A DNA stretch of 6,624 nt from CAZDYI01 sp964509765 (GCA_964509765.1 CAZDYI010000002.1:1-6624), one strand, 5' to 3'; counted from the first letter of the stretch, positions 1-5,295 are shown. The notes: generated by a model from the letters alone, not told the origin. Made by a program: numbers and translations.

Positions 1-208
1 GTTTTTTTTGTAGCCTCATTGTTAATTCTTATCCCTGAAATGCGCAAATTTCAAGTGTTATATGCCGCAACCGGAAATATAGGAACAAAAAACAACAACG
101 CAATTTGCGGTTTCGACGCCAGTGACAGGCGTCCGGCCTGCTTCCGGATACCGTGAGCCACTCAAATTGCCGCACCGGAGAATCTTAGGATAACATGCGG
201 TTGGGATC
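1..208. other. AT-rich gene-free leader upstream of the methyltransferase
   Basis: No convincing gene lies here. By my count the first 120 bases are about 38% GC, whereas parts of the GMC gene downstream exceed 80%. The stretch opens with eight consecutive T (2-9), which could be the U-tract of a terminator whose stem lies left of the window. Short symmetric elements follow (36-53, 99-109, 115-133). I looked for a sigma70-type promoter for the methyltransferase: TATATG preceded by TG at 56-64 and TATAGG at 78-83 are the best -10-like sequences, but neither has a good -35, so I make no promoter call. The composition suggests a boundary or acquired segment. Confidence 0.5.
36..133. repeat. Three short inverted repeats in the methyltransferase leader
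   Basis: Visible elements are TGAAAT/ATTTCA with a 6-base gap (36-53), the 11-base CGCAATTTGCG centred on 104 (99-109), and GACGCC/GGCGTC with a 7-base loop (115-133). The first two share a CAAATTT or CAATTTG core, and a related CAAATTGCC occurs at 163-171. Such sites could be operators for a regulator of the methyltransferase gene, and the third could form an RNA stem-loop in its leader. This is inference from symmetry only; short repeats of this size also occur by chance in AT-rich DNA. Confidence 0.3.
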
Positions 209-1372
209 ATGGTTTCGGAAGAGCGGTTTCTTCGCATAGAGCTCAAGCTGCCGGGCGGGCCGGACGACAGTGTGAGGAATGCTGTCGCGGCCCTGAACAG
301 CCGTTTTGACCCCGAGGAGATGTCAGTCCTGCCAAACCCCCGCGGCCTGGAGGTCCTGTTGCGAGAGGTGCGCATGGAAGACCTGGCCAAGGCTGTCCGC
401 GAGGTTTCAGCGGAACACGGCTGCGCCGGTGCCATGCAAAGGATCCATCGGTCCGTCGCCGGCGTCAGGAGCTTCGGGGTCAGGGGAAGGAAGAGACAGT
501 TCGTCGGATACAAGAAGGAAAGAAAGGTTTCAGGCCGGAAGGAAAAGGAGATCCGGCGAGGCAAGCACTTTTACGCCGACGGCGACAGCCACTCCAGAAA
601 GGCTAATCCCTTTCCCGCAGAGATGGCCGACCGCATCGTCTGCGGCGACAGCGAGGAGGTGCTGCGCCGGCTGCCGGACAACTGCGTCGACCTGGTGTTC
701 ACCTCTCCGCCGTACAACTTCGGGCTGGACTACGGTGTTGGCGCCGACGACCGTGACTGGCAGTCGTACTTCGACAAGCTCTTTGCCGTCCTGTCCGAGT
801 GCGTCCGGGTCCTCAAGCACGGCGGCCGCCTGGCAGTCAACGTGCAGCCGCTGTTTTCCGACTGCATCCCGAGCCACCACATCATCTCCAGCTTCCTGAT
901 GGAAAGGAAGATGATCTGGAAGGGCGAGATCCTCTGGGAGAAGCACAACTACAACTGCAAGTACTCGGCTTGGGGCAGCTGGAAAAGCCCGTCGAGCCCC
1001 TACCTGAAGTACACGTGGGAGTTCGTCGAGGTCTTCTGCAAGGGCTCCCTGAAAAAGCCCGGCAACCCTGAACGCGCTGACATTGACGCCGAGTCGTTCA
1101 AGAAGTGGGTGAACGCCAAGTGGTCGATCGCGCCCGAAAGGAAGATGAGGGAGATGGGCCATCCCGCCATGTTCCCTGTGGAGCTCGCCCGCCGCATGCT
1201 GCTGCTGTTCAGCTTCCGGGGCGATGTGGTCCTGGACCCGTTCGCCGGTCTTGGGACGACATGCGTCGCGGCGAAAAAATGCGGCCGAGGGTATCTCGGC
1301 ATAGATGTTTCCGAGGAATACTGCGAAAAGTCCGAGGAGAGGCTGCGGCAAGTCCAGGCATCGTTCCTATGA
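209..1372 (+). CDS. Site-specific DNA methyltransferase, beta class (N4-cytosine or N6-adenine), with extra N-terminal region
   Basis: Predicted to transfer methyl from S-adenosylmethionine to an exocyclic amino group of cytosine or adenine in DNA. The catalytic motif TSPPYN (residues 165-170) precedes the AdoMet-binding motif DPFAGLGTT (343-351), the motif order of the beta class. Also visible are GDSEEVL (146-152), GSWKSPSSPYLKYTWEFVEVF around 256-276, the HPAMFPVELARRML block (318-331) and GIDVSEEYC (364-372). The catalytic part, about residues 139-387, is full length for the family. Residues 1-138 are additional and end in a very basic stretch (92-120). SPPY fits N4-cytosine enzymes but also some N6-adenine ones, so the target base is open. 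ATG 209 has no good ribosome site; ATG 623 would give only the core. No nuclease partner is seen inside the window. It is less GC-rich than the genes to its right, which suggests transfer. Confidence 0.93.
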   Translation: MVSEERFLRIELKLPGGPDDSVRNAVAALNSRFDPEEMSVLPNPRGLEVLLREVRMEDLAKAVREVSAEHGCAGAMQRIHRSVAGVRSFGVRGRKRQFVGYKKERKVSGRKEKEIRRGKHFYADGDSHSRKANPFPAEMADRIVCGDSEEVLRRLPDNCVDLVFTSPPYNFGLDYGVGADDRDWQSYFDKLFAVLSECVRVLKHGGRLAVNVQPLFSDCIPSHHIISSFLMERKMIWKGEILWEKHNYNCKYSAWGSWKSPSSPYLKYTWEFVEVFCKGSLKKPGNPERADIDAESFKKWVNAKWSIAPERKMREMGHPAMFPVELARRMLLLFSFRGDVVLDPFAGLGTTCVAAKKCGRGYLGIDVSEEYCEKSEERLRQVQASFL

Positions 1373-1500
1373 ATGATCCGTCACAAGCCACATCCCCGGG
1401 CTGCTTCCGGCGAAGGGTTCGCTTGTGCGTCGGCGTTGCCTGCGCCGCTTGCCTGACGGGCGGAAAGCCATCCTGCATTGGGCGCATTGAATATAATTGA
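1369..1500 (+). CDS. Doubtful 43-codon Cys-rich ORF
   Basis: The ATG overlaps the methyltransferase TGA as ATGA (1369-1372), a geometry often used for translational coupling. The 43-residue product has five cysteines (C12, C20, C25, C28, C36) and the middle reads VRLCVGVACAACLTGG, weakly like a short secretion segment with an Arg-rich front. It stops at TGA 1498-1500, just before the next gene. I do not recognise it. Short GC-rich ORFs are common by chance, and the same segment contains the promoter box of the next gene, so it may be simple intergenic DNA or the remnant of something longer. Confidence 0.17.
   Translation: MNDPSQATSPGCFRRRVRLCVGVACAACLTGGKPSCIGRIEYN
1492..1497 (+). promoter_or_regulatory. 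Consensus -10 box TATAAT immediately before the UbiK-like gene
   Basis: A perfect TATAAT lies in an AT-rich patch of otherwise GC-rich DNA, with TG three bases upstream of the box (one base off the extended -10 spacing). The ATG at 1505 begins seven bases after the box, so transcription would start at about 1504-1505 and the mRNA would be leaderless or nearly so. No good -35 is present at 15-19 bases upstream. The call rests on the consensus match and position. Confidence 0.45.
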
Positions 1501-1504
1501 CTCC

Positions 1505-1825
1505 ATGGCCCCAAGCAAGAAAGACAACAAGCACGACTGGGAATCCTGGTTCGAGCGCTTTTTCGACCGCGACGGCATCTCCAGCGCCACCAGCGAGATG
1601 AAGAAGAGCACGCAGGCGACCCTGTCGGCGTTCGCGAACAAGTTCCACCTGGTCTCCCACGAGGAGTTCCAGGCCCAGCAGAAGGTCCTCGCGCAGGCGC
1701 TCAAGAAGCTCGAGAGCATCGAGGCGCGCCTCGAGAAGATGGCCGGCGGCAAGCCGGCCAAGAAGGCGTCGAAGAAGAAGCCCGCCGCCAAGCCGAAGGC
1801 GAAGACAGCAAAGAGGAAGTCCTAG
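1505..1825 (+). CDS. UbiK/BMFP-like small coiled-coil protein with lysine-rich C-terminal tail
   Basis: The 106-residue product has an aromatic, charged N-terminus (WESWFERFFDRDG, 12-24), a predicted helix, then a stretch around LVSHEEFQAQQKVLAQALKK (49-68) continuing as a heptad coiled coil to about residue 79. That block resembles the BMFP domain of UbiK, an accessory factor that helps the soluble Ubi complex make ubiquinone in proteobacteria. Residues 83-106 are almost entirely Lys, Ala and Pro, like histone H1-type tails; UbiK does not normally have so basic an end. A PHA granule-associated phasin with an H1-like tail is the main alternative. I chose ATG 1505 because it matches the TATAAT placement; TTG 1478 is an in-frame alternative with GGAAAG ten bases upstream and nine extra residues. 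The gene stands alone and converges on the lipoprotein gene. Confidence 0.7.
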   Translation: MAPSKKDNKHDWESWFERFFDRDGISSATSEMKKSTQATLSAFANKFHLVSHEEFQAQQKVLAQALKKLESIEARLEKMAGGKPAKKASKKKPAAKPKAKTAKRKS

Positions 1826-1864
1826 CCGCCGGAGGCGGCAGGTTCCCGGGCCGCGCGGCCCGGG
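1825..1864 (+). terminator. Two GC-rich hairpins directly after the UbiK-like gene
   Basis: GCCGCC/GGCGGC with a GGA loop (1825-1839) begins inside the TAG stop. The second is a perfect 20-base palindrome, CCCGGGCCGCGCGGCCCGGG (1845-1864), able to fold as an 8-bp stem with a GCGC loop. Neither is followed by a T-run, so they are not textbook intrinsic terminators, but their location between convergent genes fits transcript-end formation or protection on both strands. Confidence 0.45.
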
Positions 1865-1875
1865 TCAGTCAGTCA
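1865..1875. repeat. TCAG tetranucleotide repeat giving stops in all three - strand frames
   Basis: TCAGTCAGTCA is 2.75 copies of TCAG. Read on the - strand it is TGACTGACTGA, which places TGA in all three frames on the side facing the UbiK-like gene. It may be a chance by-product of a short tandem repeat. Confidence 0.4.
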
Positions 1876-1886
1876 ATGCAAGGACG

Positions 1887-1946
1887 CCTGCCGCAACGCG
1901 CGGCAGGGAAAGGGGTCCGCTCTGTTGGGGGCCGGCTGACCGGCCC
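1887..1946 (-). terminator. Two GC-rich hairpins after the lipoprotein gene
   Basis: CCTGCCGC/GCGGCAGG with a 5-base loop (1887-1907) and GGGCCGG/CCGGCCC with loop CTGA on the + strand (1929-1946) lie 13 to 75 bases past the lipoprotein stop. Both are perfect stems. On the - strand neither is followed by a U-tract, so termination may be U-independent or Rho-assisted. Together with the two hairpins at 1825-1864 they fill the convergent gap almost completely. Confidence 0.4.
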
Positions 1947-1959
1947 TGGGGCCGCTTCC

Positions 1960-2322
1960 CTAGATCCTGCGCAGGTCGAGGTGCACCGAGCCCGGGTACT
2001 CCCGGTGGGTGCCGATGAGCATGTCCGGGATCACGAAGGACTGGTACGACTCCGTGTCGGTGGTCGAGTTGAGGACCGCCGCGGCGTCGTAGTAGCCGTC
2101 CTTGGAGCAGATGACGCTGAGCTCCTTGCTCCCGCGCCGGACGTTGTAGACGGTGCCGTCGGAGGTGATGGTCGCAAAGGGCGTCTCGCCGGAGAACGAC
2201 ACGGTGCAGATCGCCTTGCTCGGCTCGGTCGTTACGTGAAGGGACTGGAAGGTGCCCTTCGTGTAGGCGGAGCAGCCGGTGAGGGCCGCTGCCGCGATCA
2301 GTGTTGCCAAGACCTTCTTCAT
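1960..2322 (-). CDS. Small PEGA-like lipoprotein
   Basis: The 120-residue precursor starts with a lipoprotein signal peptide: MKK, a hydrophobic stretch (4-14) and the lipobox LTGC with the lipidated cysteine at residue 17. Serine at position 18 (mature +2) predicts outer-membrane sorting in the usual Lol rule. The mature part reads as a small beta-rich domain: LHVTTEPSKAICTVS, then a GETPFATITSDG turn region, then ELSVICSKDGYYDAA. This is the pattern of PEGA-like surface domains (T-x-P-s-x-A near the front, K-x-GY near the end). Two cysteines, C39 and C72, could pair in the periplasm. An upstream in-frame ATG at 2346 exists, but ATG 2322 is chosen because GGAG (2333-2330) sits seven bases before it and the signal peptide starts there. 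The gene is divergent from the ChaC-like gene. Its exact function is unknown. Confidence 0.85.
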   Translation of the reverse strand: MKKVLATLIAAAALTGCSAYTKGTFQSLHVTTEPSKAICTVSFSGETPFATITSDGTVYNVRRGSKELSVICSKDGYYDAAAVLNSTTDTESYQSFVIPDMLIGTHREYPGSVHLDLRRI

Positions 2323-2361
2323 CGCAATGCTCCGGTGCCGCGCCACGAGGGGGCGTTGGAA

Positions 2362-2376
2362 TTGCTATTATAGCAA
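2362..2376. promoter_or_regulatory. Inverted repeat with -10 boxes on both strands in the divergent promoter region
   Basis: TTGCTATTATAGCAA has perfect 7-base arms around a single T. On the - strand it contains a consensus TATAAT (2372-2367), which would start the lipoprotein mRNA near 2360, with GGGACA as a partial -35 at a 16-base spacing. On the + strand TATTAT (2366-2371) would start the ChaC-like mRNA near 2378, about ten bases before ATG 2388. A protein bound to the repeat would block both promoters. The overlap of symmetry and promoter is visible; the regulatory role is inference. Confidence 0.45.
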
Positions 2377-2387
2377 CTCTGCCGCAC

Positions 2388-3035
2388 ATGTCCCGCGCCA
2401 AGGGCCGGATGGCCCGCCACCTCACCGAGCTGCGGGCGCTGCACGGCATGCCGCACGGCGACGGCTTCCTGCGCGGGGGCATAGCAAGGCGGCTCCTCGA
2501 CGGCGTCGTCGGTGAAGCCGGCAGCGGCCCGTTCGCGGTCTTCGCCTACGGCTCGCTGATGTGGAGCCCGGACTTCGAGCCCTCCTTCGAGGCCAAGGCG
2601 CGCATCTACGGCTACTCGCGCCGGCCGTGCATCTGGTCTTCGACCTACCGCGGCACGCCGGAGCGGCCCGGGCTGGTCTTCGGCCTCGACCGCGGCGGGT
2701 CGTGCACGGGCTTCCTGCTCGGCCTGCCCCGGCGCGGGCGGGCTGCGCTGATCCGCAGGCTGTTCGTCCGCGAGATGTTCCAGGGCGTCTACTACCCGCA
2801 CGTCTGCCGGGCGCACCCGCTCGGCGGCGGCGGCGCCGTGCGGTGCCTCGCGTTCGTCGCCAACCGCCTCTCGCCCGCCTACGCCCCGCCCATGCCGGCA
2901 AGGCGGCTCAAGAGGATCGTGACAGGGGCGCGCGGCAGGCGCGGGCCGTGCGCAGACTACTGGCGGCAGACCCGCGCGCTGCTCGCCGAGCACGGCATCG
3001 GCTGGGACCCCGGCTTCGACCTGGACGGCGGATGA
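2388..3035 (+). CDS. ChaC-type gamma-glutamylcyclotransferase
   Basis: Predicted cytosolic enzyme that cleaves glutathione to 5-oxoproline and Cys-Gly, as known for the ChaC family. The 215-residue product shows the family glycine loop in FAVFAYGSLMW (49-59, YGSL 54-57), the IWSSTYRGTPERPGLVFGLD block (82-101), and VREMFQGVYYP (127-137) in which E129 is the expected catalytic glutamate. The end, from DYWRQTRALLAEHGI (190-204), matches the usual C-terminal helix. Residues 1-45 are a family-variable lead-in. ATG 2388 is the first ATG after the promoter repeat and lacks a Shine-Dalgarno sequence; ATG 2409 is an alternative, and initiation upstream of 2388 would run through the promoter. It heads the four-gene + strand run and its TGA overlaps the next ATG as ATGA (3032-3035), indicating translational coupling. 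Confidence 0.9.
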   Translation: MSRAKGRMARHLTELRALHGMPHGDGFLRGGIARRLLDGVVGEAGSGPFAVFAYGSLMWSPDFEPSFEAKARIYGYSRRPCIWSSTYRGTPERPGLVFGLDRGGSCTGFLLGLPRRGRAALIRRLFVREMFQGVYYPHVCRAHPLGGGGAVRCLAFVANRLSPAYAPPMPARRLKRIVTGARGRRGPCADYWRQTRALLAEHGIGWDPGFDLDGG

Positions 3036-3670
3036 TATTCCCGCTGTGGGTCGGCACAGGCAAGCCGGTCAACAGCCTGTGGCCGCTGTTTGCGCTCATC
3101 GCGGCCAACGTTGCGGTCCACTTCTGGCTCGAGACGGTCCAGGCGGCGGACCCCGGGCTGCGCGACGCGATCCTCAACCACTACGGCGCGAGCGACTCCG
3201 GCGCCCTGCACGTCCTGCTCGCCCACCTGCTCCACGCCGACAGGTTCCACCTGGTGTTCAACATGTGGTTCATGTGGCTGTTCGGCGCCCCGATAGCCGG
3301 CGGGCTCCGGCCGCTGCCGTTCCTGGCGCTGTACTTCATCAGCGCCTTCACGGGCACGGTGATCCAGGACAACCTGAGCCACGCCGGCAGCATCGGCTCG
3401 AGCGGCGGGGTGTCCGGCCTGCTCGGCTTCTTCTTCACCCACTTCCTGCGCCAGCCGGTGCACTGCCTGCTGATCATCGTCCCGATCTCGCTTCCGGCGT
3501 GGCTGTTGATATTCGCCTACCTCGCCCCGGACATGTACTCCGCCTACGCCGGGCTCGACACCCCGGTCGCGCACTGGGCGCACCTCGGCGGCTTCCTCGT
3601 CGGCCTGGTCTTCGGCGGGATCGTCAAGCGCCGCGACGAGGCGCAGATGCGCAGGGCTGCGCGGGGCTGA
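3032..3670 (+). CDS. Rhomboid-family intramembrane serine protease
   Basis: Predicted inner-membrane protease of 212 residues that cuts transmembrane substrates within the bilayer. Six hydrophobic segments can be traced at about 17-32, 74-90, 95-112, 122-138, 144-165 and 184-197, which is the six-helix core. The catalytic serine is S124 in IGSSGGVSGLLG (121-132) and the catalytic histidine is H184 in HWAHLGGFLVG (181-191). H73 and N77 in HLVFNMW match the oxyanion-side residues of the family. Both members of the Ser-His dyad are present, so it should be active; substrates cannot be told from sequence. The start is fixed by the ATGA overlap with the ChaC-like gene and by the sequence before the first helix. 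The C-terminus is a short basic cytosolic tail. Confidence 0.93.
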   Translation: MIFPLWVGTGKPVNSLWPLFALIAANVAVHFWLETVQAADPGLRDAILNHYGASDSGALHVLLAHLLHADRFHLVFNMWFMWLFGAPIAGGLRPLPFLALYFISAFTGTVIQDNLSHAGSIGSSGGVSGLLGFFFTHFLRQPVHCLLIIVPISLPAWLLIFAYLAPDMYSAYAGLDTPVAHWAHLGGFLVGLVFGGIVKRRDEAQMRRAARG

Positions 3671-3678
3671 CGGCGGAC

Positions 3679-5295
3679 GTGGCGGAGGGCTTCGACCACA
3701 TCGTCGTGGGCGGCGGCTCGGCGGGCTGCGTCGCCGCCGCGCGGCTCGCCGGGGAGGCGGGCGCCCGGGTGCTCCTGCTCGAGGCCGGCCACTCGCACCG
3801 CCACCCGCTTCTGGACATGCCGCCGGGGATCTTCAAGATGTTCTACGGCTCGAAGTACATGCGCTACCACAGGACGGTTCCGCAGGAGCACCTCGGAGGG
3901 CGCGTCCACGACGTCCCGCAGGGCAACGTCCTCGGCGGCGGCTCGTCGGTCAACGCCCAGGTCTACATGCGCGGCCGGCCTTCCGACTACGACGGGTGGG
4001 ACGACGTCCTCAAGGGCAACGCCGACAGGGTCGGCTGGGGCTGGAAGGACGTCCTGCCCCACTTCGTGCGCATGGAGGGCAACAACCGCCTTTCCGGGCC
4101 CCTGCACGGGACCGGCGGCCCGGTCCTGGTGTCCGACCCGGCCCACGTCGACCCCTACTCGAGGTGGTTCGTCCAGTCCCTCCAGGAGCTCGGGGTCCCG
4201 TACAACCATGACTTCAACGGCCCCGAGCAGCGCGGCTGCGGCTTCTACCAGTTCACCAACCGCGACGGCCAGAGGTGCTCGGCCGCGCACGCGTACGTCG
4301 AGCCGATGCGCGGCGACGGGAGGCTCACGGTGCGCCTGCGCTCGGAGGCCACGCGGGTGATCGTCGAGCGCGGCCGCGCCGTCGGGGTCGAGTACCGCGA
4401 CGGGCGGGGAGCGGCCGAGGCGAGGGCCGGCGGCGAGGTCATCGTCGCCGCGGGCGCGCTGGTCACCCCGAAGCTGCTGATGCTGTCTGGGATCGGCCCC
4501 GAGGGGCACCTGCGGGAGCGCGGCGTGGAGGTTGTCCTGCCGTCGCCGGGGGTGGGCCGGAACCTCATGGACCATCCCGAGGTCCCGATCGCCTCCTACG
4601 CCAACGGCCCATACGGGTACTACCGCCAGACCGACGGCTGGCGGATGGTCCTCAACGGCATCCAGTTCAAGATGTTCGGGACCGGGCCCGTGACCTCCGC
4701 CGGCTTCGAGGCGGGCGCGTTCATCAACCCCGGGGACCCGGAGGGCGTCCCGACGATCCAGGGCTTCTGCGTTCCGTTCGTCTACCTCGACCGCGACGCC
4801 AAGGAAGAGCTGCGGCAGGGTTACGGCATGACGGTAACCACGGTGCTCGTCAAGCCGAGGTCGCGCGGCGAGGTGCGCCTCGCCTCGGCGGACCCGGCGG
4901 ACATGCCGCTGGTCTCGCCGAACCTGCTTTCCGACGATGCGGACATGGCCGGGATGGTTGCGGGCCAGCGCTTCTTCCTTCGCGCGTTCGGGACCGGCCC
5001 GCTCGCCGGGCGGACCGAGAGGGTGGCGATCCCCGACCCCAAGGCGACCGACGAGGAGCTGAAGGCCCACTGCCGGCGCTTCGTCAAGACCAACTTCCAC
5101 CCGGCCGGGACCGCTAGGATGGGGGCCGACGGCGACGAGGAGGCCGTGCTCGACGCCAGGATGAGGGTGCGCGGGATCGAGGGCCTGCGGGTGTGCGACA
5201 TGTCGGCCGCGCCCGAGATCAACGCCGGCAACACCAACGCGCCGGCGATGATGCTCGGCGACAGGTGCGCCGACCTCGTGATGGGCAGGCTCTGA
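3679..5295 (+). CDS. GMC-family FAD-dependent alcohol/choline dehydrogenase-like oxidoreductase
   Basis: Predicted flavoprotein oxidising a primary alcohol or similar substrate; within the GMC family it resembles choline and alkanol dehydrogenases. The 538-residue length is normal. The ADP-binding motif is VVGGGSAGC (9-17) with E35 ending the Rossmann strand in LLLEAG. The first GMC signature is QGNVLGGGSSVNAQVYMRG (81-99) and the second is around GALVTPKLLMLSGIGP. In the C-terminal region NFHPAGTARMG supplies catalytic H474, and GNTNAPAMM supplies an asparagine partner (probably N518), a His/Asn pair as in choline oxidase-type members. There is no signal peptide. GTG 3679 is chosen because it gives only five residues before the first beta strand; CTG 3667, which overlaps the rhomboid stop as CTGA, is an in-frame alternative. 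The substrate is not predictable from this window. Confidence 0.94.
   Translation: MAEGFDHIVVGGGSAGCVAAARLAGEAGARVLLLEAGHSHRHPLLDMPPGIFKMFYGSKYMRYHRTVPQEHLGGRVHDVPQGNVLGGGSSVNAQVYMRGRPSDYDGWDDVLKGNADRVGWGWKDVLPHFVRMEGNNRLSGPLHGTGGPVLVSDPAHVDPYSRWFVQSLQELGVPYNHDFNGPEQRGCGFYQFTNRDGQRCSAAHAYVEPMRGDGRLTVRLRSEATRVIVERGRAVGVEYRDGRGAAEARAGGEVIVAAGALVTPKLLMLSGIGPEGHLRERGVEVVLPSPGVGRNLMDHPEVPIASYANGPYGYYRQTDGWRMVLNGIQFKMFGTGPVTSAGFEAGAFINPGDPEGVPTIQGFCVPFVYLDRDAKEELRQGYGMTVTTVLVKPRSRGEVRLASADPADMPLVSPNLLSDDADMAGMVAGQRFFLRAFGTGPLAGRTERVAIPDPKATDEELKAHCRRFVKTNFHPAGTARMGADGDEEAVLDARMRVRGIEGLRVCDMSAAPEINAGNTNAPAMMLGDRCADLVMGRL

Noticed and set aside
64..179. Imperfect repeat GCCGCAACCGGA (64-75) and GCCGCACCGGA (169-179)
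   Set aside because: Considered as a direct-repeat attachment site or operator pair, but only two short copies differing by an indel, with no other mobile-element feature.
58..564. Open frame on the - strand covering the AT-rich leader and methyltransferase N-terminus
   Set aside because: Considered as a possible divergent regulator or control gene for the methyltransferase, but the translation has no helix-turn-helix or other family pattern and overlaps the coding part of the methyltransferase heavily.
530..1351. Open frame on the - strand opposite the methyltransferase
   Set aside because: No recognisable family features; the methyltransferase motifs on the + strand explain the region.
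1431..1447. Possible terminator hairpin after the methyltransferase (CGGCG/CGCCG)
   Set aside because: Only five base pairs with a seven-base loop and no T-run; too weak to call.
209..1500. Restriction-modification or toxin-antitoxin system
   Set aside because: Only the methyltransferase is visible. The 43-codon ORF has no nuclease, toxin or antitoxin signature, so no paired system can be claimed from this window.
1865..2482. Open frame on the - strand overlapping the lipoprotein gene in another frame
   Set aside because: It runs through the hairpin cluster, the lipoprotein gene and the start of the ChaC-like gene, and has low-complexity composition. The lipoprotein frame has a signal peptide, lipobox and ribosome site.
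2319..2993. Open frame on the - strand opposite the ChaC-like gene
   Set aside because: Arg/Ala/Pro-rich antisense reading with no motif; the + strand has the complete ChaC pattern.
3544..5100. Long open frame on the - strand opposite the GMC gene (518 codons)
   Set aside because: It is the shadow of a high-GC coding strand: its residue make-up is dominated by Arg, Pro, Val and Gly with no recognisable motif, and the + strand carries full GMC signatures.
4275..5117. Alternative + strand frame inside the GMC gene
   Set aside because: Arg/Gly/Pro-rich out-of-frame translation lying entirely within a well-supported gene.
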